From: CAYGYG01 sp964354155
GTDB lineage: Bacteria; Hydrothermota; Tepidihabitantia; SM23-42; CAYGYG01
Direction of reading: 5' to 3'
Length of the DNA stretch: 63,618 bases
NCBI GenBank assembly: GCA_964354155.1
Contig: CAYGYG010000016.1
Location: 1 to 63,618 of the forward strand
In this document: positions 9,109-17,444 of the stretch, piece after piece
How positions within the stretch are numbered: position 1 is the first letter of the stretch
Layout of the letters: every line of letters starts with the position of its first letter
Position numbers and translations under genes: made by a program
Notes under the pieces: generated by a model
The model's input: only the letters and a program-made list of their open reading frames with translations
Told to the model about the DNA's origin: nothing
The model's database searches: none

Positions 9109-9549
9109 CTACGGTTCATGTTGGTGCTTCAGGACAAATGGCCGGGTCTGCGACCATTTGGTCGCTCCCTGTTTCCATTTCCTGTTGACCGCTCTAATCC
9201 GAGAGTAGTAAGTCTGGACGTCCTGAACACCCAGGCCAACAAAACCGCTGAGGGTGACGGGCCGACTCCTGGCCGCAGAAGAGGCCGCGGTTTGGAACGA
9301 CCCGGAGGTGTCATTGCTGATCTCATAGTACTCAACATCTTCCACTAAAGTCCAATCGAACGGGACGACGGGGTATTTCAGATACCAAATGACCGTGTCA
9401 GGCGTCGGCTGCAGAAGCTGTGGGGGGGCAGGGGCATCGCTCTCTTCATAGTCTGGTTCCCACAAACCCGGTAACCGGCATCGAGACAAAAAGGCGGCGA
9501 ACATCAACAGTAGGGCCGTCATGACTGACCTTCTGAGCAGTGCTTTCAT
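9109..9549 (-). CDS. Fn3-like envelope protein, first copy in operon B
   Basis: 146 residues from ATG 9549. An in-frame upstream ATG at 9627 would overlap the receptor gene and add 26 residues that are not signal-like, so the internal start before MKALLRRSVMTALLLMF is chosen. LSRCRLPGLWEPDYEE follows the signal peptide. The Fn3-like sandwich ends in W.Q.RPFVLKHQ. Gene order receptor then Fn3-like protein matches operon A, and MKALL starts both. The Shine-Dalgarno is weak, so coupling to the receptor 18 nt upstream is likely. Confidence 0.8.
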   Translation of the reverse strand: MKALLRRSVMTALLLMFAAFLSRCRLPGLWEPDYEESDAPAPPQLLQPTPDTVIWYLKYPVVPFDWTLVEDVEYYEISNDTSGSFQTAASSAARSRPVTLSGFVGLGVQDVQTYYSRIRAVNRKWKQGATKWSQTRPFVLKHQHEP

Positions 9550-9566
9550 ACTAATCTCGCTGGGCG

Positions 9567-12110
9567 TTAAAATCCGACTGTCACGCCGATTCTGGCCCGC
9601 CGGGGTGCAGTATACCAATTGGGCCAATCGGAAGACTGTCGATTGAGTTCCTTAAACGCCTGATAGTATTCGTCGTGAGTCACTACGCCGTCATGGTCCG
9701 CGTCGGCACTGGGACTGTAGAAGGTGTTGAACAGGGTGTAGTTGACAGTGAACATGCTGGGCACAATCGACTCATCAGGATATGTCGTTTGGACCGGCGC
9801 GATATTGTACCGGATGTCGAGAAGGTTGAGTAAATCGAGATTGGCGTCGAGCGATAGCCGGCCAAGCTTGAAAGACCTGAGGCAGACGAGGTCGATCTGC
9901 CGGTTGAACGGCAGCCTGAGTACATTCCTTTCCTCCAGCTTTCCCTCAGGACCGGGCGGTGTGTACGGAAACCCGTTTCCGAAGTGAGCAAAGATGCATG
10001 CTTTCGTCTGAAGCGGTAGACTCATTGTGCCCTGGACGAATACCCGGTGCCGCTGGTCAAAGTCAAGGTTGTACTCCATGGGCGGCGGCAAGATGGTGTC
10101 GGGATTGTTTCTGTAATAGAGGCTGTATAGCTCCTCGGCATACGAGCTTTGCCCTTTGGCGTAGGAAAGGGTGTACGAAATCTTCCCGGTGAAAATCTTG
10201 TGCTGAAAATCGAGAACCGTTTCGATCCCCTTGATGTGGGCTGACTCGATGTTGAAGTAGGTCACGTAGCTCCTTGGCAGAGCAACATACCGTCGCGTCC
10301 CGAGGAGGTCGGTAACCTCCTTCAGGAAGATACTGAACGCAAGCGAGAGGTTCTTTCGGACTTCGCCCTGGAGTCCAAGCTCAAGGCTGGTTGTCTGTTC
10401 CGGCCTCAGATCCGGGTTCCCGATCAGGGGCGGCTGGGCCAAATAGTGTTGTACCGGCAGGAGGTGCACCCAGCTGTAGCACTGGTCGTACAGCGGCGGC
10501 TGGACGTACCGGCCGAAACTTGTTCGCAGCAGAAACCTTTCCGTGACCATGTACGAGACTCCGGCCCGGGGTGAAAGCGCCATCTTGGGATTGATCGTGT
10601 CAATGCCCACATCATAGAAGTCATAGCGAAGCCCCAGCTTCGCATACATCCCGCGATAGTCCACGTCGTCCTGAATATAACAGGAGAACTCTCGGGGCTT
10701 GAACCGGTAGTCGTCCCTCAGCCCGCGTAGTGTGTCGATATTGATGCCGGTATGATTCTCCAGGTCGAGAAGGCTGTATTCCAGCCCGGCCTTCACCTCG
10801 TTGTACTTATGGATCTGCATGTCCGTACTAAGATAGCCCTTGATCACCTCTGAGGCCTTCAGCTCAGATTCGGGATAGTCACCCTCGGAGTAAAAATAGG
10901 GATGACTGTGGACGCCATAAGGATTATTCGGACCCTTAGCCGTAGGCCACCTCAGGGTTGTCGGCTCTTTGAAGGTGAACCGTTCAAAGAGCCCGGGGTT
11001 TTCTGTTTTGACGCCATAGCTGGTCTCTGAAGACAGTCGATTCAAGCCCAGATTCACAGCGTATCTGGGGCCGGGCAGATACGTAAGGTTCAAGGCCTCC
11101 AAATCCCCTTGCCTCATGTCCGAGCGATAGTGGTCCAAACGGAACTTCCACTGACTATTGTACCGGTCGAATTTGCTCATTGATTTCGCGCCACTGGCAG
11201 TCAACTTCAACTTCAAGGGCAGGCTGAATACCCATTTCCCGTACACGGAATAGTCATTGCGCTCCTTGTGGGGAAGAATGAAGAGCCTCGGATCCCAGTC
11301 ACCGGTGTGCAGGACATCAAACGAAAGGAATCCGCGAACCCTTTTGGACACCGGGAGATGAATCGCCGCCTGGTAGTTCTCGTAGCCGAAGTCAAAATAG
11401 AAGGGCATGACCCGCTCGGTCTTGGCCGAGCCTCGCAACCGCAGTCGATCCGAGGGTCGGGCCGTGAGTACGTTGATTACCCCGGACATCGCCCGGCCGT
11501 ATTCCACGTCGAAACCGCCCGGCATGAAGATGACCTCATCGTAGATCCCTCGCGACACGTTGATCGCCAGATCACCGGTCTGCGGGTCGGTGATCGATAC
11601 GTTGTCGATCAAGTACAGCACTTCGTGAGCGCGGCCTCCGCGGACATGGATGGCCGTGTCGAAGCTGACAACGGAGGATTGAAACATCACGACCCCCATC
11701 TCATAGTCGTACGGCAGCGTCGCGATCTCCTGTTGTTTGATTACAAAGGTCGGGGCGACCATTTCTTTCTTAATCGGAGGTGTTTCAGCGGTGACGATGG
11801 CCGGAGTCAGTTCGATGGGTTGCTGCGACAAGGTGACCTTGAGTCGGGCGACCTGGTTCACTTCGACTATGACGTTTTCGACGAGCTTGGTCTGATAACC
11901 AACACAAGAAGCCCGCACCGTGTATCGGCCGGATGGAACGTTGAGGATAAAGAAAAGTCCCTGCCCGTCGGTCTCGGCGCCGAGCTCAGTGCCGACAACT
12001 GTGACGCTGGTAAAAGGCAGGGGTTGATTGGTGGTTTCGTCGGTCAATACTCCCTGGATCTTTCCGAAGCTACTGCCGAACAAAACCACCGCGATTAGCA
12101 ACCCGACCAT
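9567..12110 (-). CDS. TonB-dependent receptor B with carboxypeptidase-regulatory-like domain
   Basis: 847 residues, with ATAAGGAGAG before the ATG. The layout is as in receptor A: signal peptide (LLIAVVLFGSSFG), regulatory-like domain (KIQGVLTDETTNQPLPFTS), plug (VHVRGGRAHEVLYLIDNVSI, GGFDVEYGRAMSGVINVLT) and a long barrel ending RARIGVTVGF. Similarity to receptor A runs end to end, so the pair arose by duplication. Differences concentrate in predicted extracellular loops, which suggests related but distinct ligands. A canonical EF-hand loop (D803-ADHDGVVTHDE) lies at the same place as in receptor A. It heads operon B. The 71 nt between the ATG and the direct-repeat element at 12182-12203 presumably contain the transcription start. 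Confidence 0.93.
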   Translation of the reverse strand: MVGLLIAVVLFGSSFGKIQGVLTDETTNQPLPFTSVTVVGTELGAETDGQGLFFILNVPSGRYTVRASCVGYQTKLVENVIVEVNQVARLKVTLSQQPIELTPAIVTAETPPIKKEMVAPTFVIKQQEIATLPYDYEMGVVMFQSSVVSFDTAIHVRGGRAHEVLYLIDNVSITDPQTGDLAINVSRGIYDEVIFMPGGFDVEYGRAMSGVINVLTARPSDRLRLRGSAKTERVMPFYFDFGYENYQAAIHLPVSKRVRGFLSFDVLHTGDWDPRLFILPHKERNDYSVYGKWVFSLPLKLKLTASGAKSMSKFDRYNSQWKFRLDHYRSDMRQGDLEALNLTYLPGPRYAVNLGLNRLSSETSYGVKTENPGLFERFTFKEPTTLRWPTAKGPNNPYGVHSHPYFYSEGDYPESELKASEVIKGYLSTDMQIHKYNEVKAGLEYSLLDLENHTGINIDTLRGLRDDYRFKPREFSCYIQDDVDYRGMYAKLGLRYDFYDVGIDTINPKMALSPRAGVSYMVTERFLLRTSFGRYVQPPLYDQCYSWVHLLPVQHYLAQPPLIGNPDLRPEQTTSLELGLQGEVRKNLSLAFSIFLKEVTDLLGTRRYVALPRSYVTYFNIESAHIKGIETVLDFQHKIFTGKISYTLSYAKGQSSYAEELYSLYYRNNPDTILPPPMEYNLDFDQRHRVFVQGTMSLPLQTKACIFAHFGNGFPYTPPGPEGKLEERNVLRLPFNRQIDLVCLRSFKLGRLSLDANLDLLNLLDIRYNIAPVQTTYPDESIVPSMFTVNYTLFNTFYSPSADADHDGVVTHDEYYQAFKELNRQSSDWPNWYTAPRRARIGVTVGF

Positions 12111-12124
12111 TCTCTCTCCTTATT

Positions 12125-12203
12125 TAAGAAATGAGGATCTCACCCAGATGTTTGCATATACCCCCAAGCGAGTTTACGTAAAATCCTCACAGAATCCTCA
12201 CAA
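12125..12203 (-). promoter_or_regulatory. Conserved upstream element of TonB operon B with 11-bp direct repeats
   Basis: Plus-strand AATCCTCACAG (12182-12192) is followed directly by AATCCTCACAA (12193-12203), so the 11-bp repeat differs at one base only. The gene-proximal part (GAGGATCTCACCC around 12133, then a CCCCC-AAG-GAG-TTTAC stretch) aligns with 4941-5000. This supports a shared activator or repressor with tandem binding, as in OmpR/PhoB boxes (7-bp half site plus 4-bp spacer). Confidence 0.6.
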
Positions 12204-12303
12204 TCACCGAGCTACTGTGCCCTTTCTAACGAGGATGCATAGTATAAGAGTGTTCTGTCAGACGTCAAGATCAAATGCTGACGGTTGTGCAAAATGCTCC
12301 GGC

Positions 12304-12344
12304 CTTGACCTGAACCCAAGTATTCATTATAATACAAGGTCAAG
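12304..12344 (+). promoter_or_regulatory. copA promoter inside an 8-bp inverted repeat
   Basis: -35 TTGACC (12305-12310), 17-bp spacer, -10 TATAAT (12328-12333). The perfect inverted repeat CTTGACCT (12304-12311) / AGGTCAAG (12337-12344) covers the -35 box and the expected start site, as expected for a metal-responsive operator. The regulator itself is not in the window. Confidence 0.6.
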
Positions 12345-12429
12345 AATGGAGCGTTCACCAGACAAGTCGATGCAGGGTCGAAGACAAGTAAACCTTTTCT
12401 TAATCAAAACATCTAAAGATTAAGGACTT

Positions 12430-14910
12430 ATGGAAGGAAACGTCAAAGAGCTCCCAAGATTCAAAGACCCGGTCTGCGGGATGGAGATTACCGAGGACGA
12501 AGAAGCCGGGCGGCTCGAATACCAAGGGACCGTCTACCACTTCTGCAACACTTCCTGTCTTGAGAAGTTCAAAGCTGAGCCGGAGAAATACCTCGCGATG
12601 TCGAAGTTCTTTCTGCCGACCGACATGGCCGAAAAGAAGATCGGCAAGACCGAGACGATCACCCTGCCGGTACGCGGTATGTCCTGTGCTAGCTGTGTCT
12701 TGACGATCGAGAAGGCGGTCGGCGCCCTGCCCGGCGTTGCCAATGCTGCGGTCAATTTCGCCGCCGAGAAGGCGATCATCGATTTTGACAAGAAAGTCAC
12801 TTCGCGCGACGAGATTATCAAGCGCATCAGAGCTGTCGGCTACGATGTTACCGACGAGGCGGAAACCAGAGGTGGGGCGGACTTAGAATGGTCGCGGGCC
12901 AGAACAAGGCTGGTCGCGGCGTGGGTGCTCACCGTCCCCATCATTATCATCATGCTGCTCGAGATGGTGTTCGGGATGATGATTCATCAGATGGACCTGA
13001 TAATGGTCATCCTCGGCGGGCTGGTTATCTTCGTCCCGGGTTTCAAGACGCTCAAGGCCGGTTTCAATTCGGTCAAGCACGGCAGTGCATCGATGGATGT
13101 TCTCATCGGGATGGGTACGATTGCGGCGCTCGTGACCGGTGTCCTGCGTCTGTTCCATTTTCACATCGAGAACTACGCGGGCGTATCGGGGATGATCATG
13201 GCCTTTCATCTGACCGGCCGGTACATTGAAGCCGCGGCCAAGGGGAAGGCATCAGAAGCCATCAGGAAGCTGGTGCAGTTAGGAGCCAAGACCGCCCGGA
13301 TCGAGGTTGATGGTGTCCAGAAGGAGATCCCGGTGGGGCAGTTGAAGACCGGTGACATCATGATCGTCAAACCGGGCGAGAAGATACCGAGCGACGGCGA
13401 GGTGGTTGACGGCTCGTCGAGCGTTGATGAGTCGATGGCAACCGGTGAATCTCTGCCGGTGAAGAAAAGCATTGGCGATTCGGTTATCGGCGCGACGGTC
13501 AATCAACAGGGTCTATTGCGGACGCGAGTGACTAAGGTCGGCAAGGATACTTTCCTGTCGCAGGTCATCAAACTCGTTGAGGAGTGCCAGGGTTCGAAGA
13601 TTCCAATTCAACAATTCGCCGACCGTGTCACCGCACGGTTTGTGCCCGTGGTGGTGATGCTGGCGGTGGTCACCTTTATTGTCTGGCTGGTTTTCGGCCG
13701 GTATCTTTCGGTAATCACGCTGTGGGCCAGTGCGTTCCTGCCGTGGGTCAATCCGACTTTGACCTTCGCATCACTGGCGGTTACTGCGGCGATTGCGGTG
13801 CTGGTAATCGCCTGCCCTTGTGCCCTTGGGTTGGCGACACCGACCGCGCTCATGGTTGGTTCCGGGATTGGCGCGGAACGCGGGATTCTGTTTCGCTCGG
13901 GTGCGGCGATCCAGACACTACGCGATGTGAAGGCAATCGTCTTCGACAAGACCGGAACGATCACCAAGGGCCGGCCCGAGGTGACCGACGTTTTGGCCGC
14001 GGCCGGGTTTTCTCAAACCGAACTGCTCATGGCCGCCGCATCTATCGAGTCGGGTTCTGAGCACCCCTTGGCCGGCGCGATCGTCGAATCGGCCAAATCC
14101 CGTGACCTTAAGCTCGAACGTCCGGTCAAGGTTGAAGCAGTGGCCGGCAAGGGCGTCCGGGGCGTGCTCACCGGGAAAGAAGTCCTGGTTGGGAACAAGA
14201 AGCTGATGGACGATCAGTCGATAAGCTACGCCGCAGTTGCATCAAGGGCAGCCGAGTTGGAGCAGCAAGCCAAGACTGTGGTCTTGATTGCGATTGACCG
14301 GCGGTTGGCGGGCGCGATTGCTGTCGCCGACGCCGTCAAACCTGATTCAGCCGCCGCCCTGGAGCGGCTGAGGAAAATGGGGCTGGAACTGGTGATGCTC
14401 ACCGGTGACAACGACCGGACGGCGAGTTCTATTGCCGCCCGTGTGGGTATCAAACGGGTTGTGGCCAATGTGCTGCCCGGCGACAAGCAGAAAGAGGTCA
14501 AAGCCCTGCAGGAGAAATACGGGAGGGTGGCGATGGTCGGCGACGGCATCAACGATGCCCCGGCTTTGACTCAGGCCGATGTCGGCATTGCGATCGGCAC
14601 CGGCACCGACGTTGCGATCGAAGCCTCGGACGTTACCCTGGTCCGGGGCAGTTTGGGCGGTGTTGCCGAGGCGATCATGATTTCCCGGGCGACCTTTACC
14701 AAGATCAAGCAGAATCTGTTTTGGGCGCTGTTCTACAATGTCGTGGCGATCCCGATGGCCCTGCTCGGGCTTCTGCATCCGGTGATTGCCGAAATCGCAA
14801 TGGCCGCCAGCTCGATCAATGTCGTGACGAACTCGTTGAGGCTGAGAAAACGTGGGACGTGGGACGAGGGACGAGGGGAAAGGACGAAGGACGAGGGACG
14901 TGGGACGTAG
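12430..14910 (+). CDS. copA: Copper(I)-exporting P1B-type ATPase with N-terminal YHS domain
   Basis: 826 residues; AAGGA lies 5 nt before the ATG. Residues about 11-55 are a YHS metal-binding domain (DPVCGM). Residues about 75-140 are one heavy-metal-associated domain with C86-A-S-C89. The core follows: actuator TGES, transmembrane CPC at 462-464, phosphorylated D506 in DKTGT, SEHPLA in the nucleotide domain, GDGINDAP, then YN and MAASS in the last helices, the signature of Cu(I) pumps. It should export cytoplasmic copper to the periplasm. The last ~20 residues (after TNSLRLRK) are translated from a GGGACGN heptamer repeat, so the native stop was probably lost by repeat insertion. No chaperone or regulator gene is adjacent. 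Confidence 0.95.
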   Translation: MEGNVKELPRFKDPVCGMEITEDEEAGRLEYQGTVYHFCNTSCLEKFKAEPEKYLAMSKFFLPTDMAEKKIGKTETITLPVRGMSCASCVLTIEKAVGALPGVANAAVNFAAEKAIIDFDKKVTSRDEIIKRIRAVGYDVTDEAETRGGADLEWSRARTRLVAAWVLTVPIIIIMLLEMVFGMMIHQMDLIMVILGGLVIFVPGFKTLKAGFNSVKHGSASMDVLIGMGTIAALVTGVLRLFHFHIENYAGVSGMIMAFHLTGRYIEAAAKGKASEAIRKLVQLGAKTARIEVDGVQKEIPVGQLKTGDIMIVKPGEKIPSDGEVVDGSSSVDESMATGESLPVKKSIGDSVIGATVNQQGLLRTRVTKVGKDTFLSQVIKLVEECQGSKIPIQQFADRVTARFVPVVVMLAVVTFIVWLVFGRYLSVITLWASAFLPWVNPTLTFASLAVTAAIAVLVIACPCALGLATPTALMVGSGIGAERGILFRSGAAIQTLRDVKAIVFDKTGTITKGRPEVTDVLAAAGFSQTELLMAAASIESGSEHPLAGAIVESAKSRDLKLERPVKVEAVAGKGVRGVLTGKEVLVGNKKLMDDQSISYAAVASRAAELEQQAKTVVLIAIDRRLAGAIAVADAVKPDSAAALERLRKMGLELVMLTGDNDRTASSIAARVGIKRVVANVLPGDKQKEVKALQEKYGRVAMVGDGINDAPALTQADVGIAIGTGTDVAIEASDVTLVRGSLGGVAEAIMISRATFTKIKQNLFWALFYNVVAIPMALLGLLHPVIAEIAMAASSINVVTNSLRLRKRGTWDEGRGERTKDEGRGT

Positions 14911-14930
14911 GACGAAGGACGTGGGACGAA
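14851..14930. repeat. GGGACGN heptamer array
   Basis: About eleven degenerate copies of (G/A)GGACG(T/A/G) in tandem, covering the 3' end of copA and the next 20 bp. A reverse-strand scrap (CGTCCCACGTCC) lies at about 15452-15463, after the four-helix-bundle gene, so the gene is bracketed by the repeat in inverted orientation. Confidence 0.75.
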
Positions 14931-15020
14931 AAGGCGGGAATGAAGACAGGAAGAAGAGGGACAAGGGACGCGCGGAATGGGTCGTAAAGGATAAGGATGA
15001 AGCAGAAGGAGTGAGACGAT

Positions 15021-15416
15021 ATGGCAATTGATAGACCTGCAAGGAAGACAGCTCAGGGCGTCCGCGACCTGGATGTCTATAAGCTCGCTTTCGACTGCGC
15101 AATGAAGATCTTTGAGATGACGAAGGGTTTTCCACCGGAAGAGAAGTATTCGCTCGTCGACCAGATAAGAAGGTCATCGCGCTCAGTGTGCACCAGCCTT
15201 GCCGAAGGTTGGCGTAAACGAAGATACAAGGCAGCTTTCGTTCATAAGTTGACTGAGGCAGAACAAGAGGCAGCCGAAACACAAACATGGCTTGACTTTT
15301 CGATGAAGTGCGGTTACATAGTGGAGGAGACTTTCGATGAACTGTTCAATCACTATGAACATATTTTCGCGATGCTTGTCACGATGGAACGCAAAGCTGA
15401 CTCGTTCTGCCAATAG
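15021..15416 (+). CDS. Four-helix-bundle protein (23S rRNA intervening-sequence type)
   Basis: 131 residues; AAGGAG 9 nt upstream. The pattern VRDLDVYKLAFD...IFEMTKGFPPEEKYSL..QIRRSSRSV..SLAEG is the signature of the small four-helix-bundle family named after proteins encoded in 23S rRNA intervening sequences (TIGR02436). Length is typical. The fold is shared with the Avd accessory protein of diversity-generating retroelements, but no reverse transcriptase or variable repeat is present. The molecular role is not established. It stands alone between copA and fhs, flanked by heptamer repeats, which suggests an inserted unit. Confidence 0.85.
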   Translation: MAIDRPARKTAQGVRDLDVYKLAFDCAMKIFEMTKGFPPEEKYSLVDQIRRSSRSVCTSLAEGWRKRRYKAAFVHKLTEAEQEAAETQTWLDFSMKCGYIVEETFDELFNHYEHIFAMLVTMERKADSFCQ

Positions 15417-15511
15417 AGCTCTGTTACGTCCAAGGGCGTCCTGCGCCCGGTCGTCCCACGTCCAAGTGAGCGGAGCGAACGGACGCGGATGCGGTTCTTT
15501 CAGGAGGAACT

Positions 15512-17182
15512 ATGAAGACTGACATTGAAATCGCCCAGACAGCGAAGCTCAAGCCGATCGTCGAACTGGCCGAGCAGCTCGGCATTGACCGTGATTTCGT
15601 TCTGCCCTACGGTCTATACAAGGCCAAGATCTCACTTCGTCTTCTCAAGCAAGTGGAGGATCGACCTGACGGCAAGCTTATTCTCGTCACCGCGATCACC
15701 CCGACCGCATTGGGCGAGGGCAAAACAACGGTTTCCATCGGCCTCTCGATGGCTCTGAACAAGATCGGAAAGAAGTCGATCGTGACCTTACGCGAACCAT
15801 CGCTGGGCCCGGTTTTCGGCATCAAGGGCGGGGCGGCTGGTGGGGGATGCGCGCAGGTCCTGCCGATGGAGGATATCAACCTTCATTTCACCGGCGACAT
15901 CCATGCGGTCAGCGCGGCCCACAACCTGCTGGCGGCAATGCTCGATAACCACATTCACTTCGGCAACCAGCTGCGCATTGACGAACGCGAGATTCTCTTC
16001 AGGCGCACTATCGATATGAACGACCGGAGTCTCCGGAACATCGTGGTCGGCCTGGGCGGAAAGCCGAACGGGCCGGTCCGGGAAGACGGTTTTATCATTA
16101 CCGCCGCCAGCGAGGTCATGGCGATTCTGGGGCTTTCGAATTCGGTGCCCGAACTAAAGGAACGGCTGGGCCGCATTCTGGTTGCCTTCAGCACTGACGG
16201 GAAACCGGTGTGTGCGGCTGACCTTGGTGCTCATGGATCGATGGCCACCCTACTCAAAGACGCGATCAAACCCAACCTGGTGCAGACGATCGAGAATACG
16301 CCCGCTTTCATCCACGCCGGTCCGTTCGCCAACATCGCGCACGGAACCAATAGCATTGTCGCGACGAAGATGGCACGCAAACTATCCGATTATGTGGTGA
16401 CTGAAGCCGGGTTCGCGACCGACCTTGGCGCCGAGAAGTTTGTCGACATTGTCTGTCGTACCGGCGGCTTCCTTGTCGATTGTGCCGTCATTGTTGCCAC
16501 GATCAGGGCGTTGAAACTGCACGGTGGTGCTCCGGAGAAGGACATCAAGTCCGGAACGATCGAGCATCTGAGAGCGGGGCTGCCCAACCTTGAGAAGCAT
16601 GTCGAAAACATGCGCCGGTTCGGAATCCCCGCCGTAGTTGCACTCAACCTCTTTGCCGGCGACACGGCTGAAGAGATCAAGGTTGTCACTGAATTCTGTC
16701 GACAGAAAGATACTAATTGTCTGGAAGTACGGGCGTTCGAGGCTGGTGCTAAAGGAGCAGTTGAACTAGCCAATGCGGTGGTTAGGATCATTGACGGTCA
16801 ACCTTCTGCCCAGAAACCGATCTATGAACTGAGCGACCCGGTCGAGAAGAAGATTGAGAAGGTTGCGACTGAGATCTACGGCGCCAAGCAAGTTGTGTTC
16901 GCGGCCAAGGCTGAAAAGGACCTTGCCCGGATTGACAAACTCGGTTTGAGCAACCTGCCGGTCTGCATCGCAAAGACAAATCGTTCGCTGTCCGACGATC
17001 CGGCGCGATATGGCCGTCCCCGGGATTTCAAGATCACGATTACGGACATCAACATCTCGGCCGGGGCCGGCTTCCTCGTTCCTTTGGCCGGTGAGATCAT
17101 GCTCATGCCCGGCTTGGCCAGGATGCCCAACGCGCTGAAGATCGATATCGACGAAACCGGACGCATCTCCGGCCTCTCCTGA
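15512..17182 (+). CDS. fhs: Formate--tetrahydrofolate ligase
   Basis: 556 residues, the normal length. It catalyses ATP-dependent formation of 10-formyl-tetrahydrofolate from formate, feeding C1 metabolism, the methyl branch of the Wood-Ljungdahl pathway, or running in reverse. The P-loop-like TPTALGEGKTT is at 64-72. EPSLGPVFGIKGGAAGGG and MEDINLHFTGD are diagnostic, as are AADLGAHGS and FANIAHGTNSI further on. Shine-Dalgarno CAGGAGG is 6 nt before the ATG. No other folate or acetyl-CoA pathway gene is adjacent, so the pathway direction cannot be judged from this window. Confidence 0.97.
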   Translation: MKTDIEIAQTAKLKPIVELAEQLGIDRDFVLPYGLYKAKISLRLLKQVEDRPDGKLILVTAITPTALGEGKTTVSIGLSMALNKIGKKSIVTLREPSLGPVFGIKGGAAGGGCAQVLPMEDINLHFTGDIHAVSAAHNLLAAMLDNHIHFGNQLRIDEREILFRRTIDMNDRSLRNIVVGLGGKPNGPVREDGFIITAASEVMAILGLSNSVPELKERLGRILVAFSTDGKPVCAADLGAHGSMATLLKDAIKPNLVQTIENTPAFIHAGPFANIAHGTNSIVATKMARKLSDYVVTEAGFATDLGAEKFVDIVCRTGGFLVDCAVIVATIRALKLHGGAPEKDIKSGTIEHLRAGLPNLEKHVENMRRFGIPAVVALNLFAGDTAEEIKVVTEFCRQKDTNCLEVRAFEAGAKGAVELANAVVRIIDGQPSAQKPIYELSDPVEKKIEKVATEIYGAKQVVFAAKAEKDLARIDKLGLSNLPVCIAKTNRSLSDDPARYGRPRDFKITITDINISAGAGFLVPLAGEIMLMPGLARMPNALKIDIDETGRISGLS

Positions 17183-17205
17183 CGAAACACAGAAAAGGAG
17201 GTCTG

Positions 17206-17444
17206 AGTTTACACGCTGAACACCCGATTGCACGTGCGGTCCTCAGGCGAGTCACTCTTGTCCACTGGGGCCGAAGCTTGACTTTCGAGGAGATTGGAAT
17301 ATGATTGGCCATTGCCCGGGACGAGCTAAGTTGATGTGGAGACGGTGCCCCGGGTTTCCGATGCTGCCCGCGTGATCGCGCATAGCGGTAAGCGGCCGTC
17401 ATTTGGTGCGCGCCTCGGTGAGTCACAGCCTACCGGAGGTAGAT
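17206..17444 (+). promoter_or_regulatory. Possible structured leader of the NYN gene
   Basis: About 240 bp without a gene. Visible pairings are CCCGGG (about 17317) with CCCGGG (about 17352), CGCG-TGAT-CGCG at about 17371-17382, and CTACC (17430-17434) with GGTAG (17438-17442). The last hairpin buries part of the GGAGGT Shine-Dalgarno of the NYN gene. GAGTCAC occurs at both ends of the stretch. It matches no riboswitch consensus that I can verify by eye. Confidence 0.3.

Noticed and set aside
14851..15470. CRISPR array or diversity-generating retroelement near the four-helix-bundle gene
   Set aside because: The repeats are 7-bp contiguous units without spacers, and there is no reverse transcriptase or template/variable repeat pair.
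17206..17444. Cobalamin riboswitch, RNase P or SRP RNA
   Set aside because: Some words (GGTG, GCTGCCCGC, AGTCA) recall a cobalamin element, but the spacing between them is wrong; RNase P and SRP core motifs are absent.
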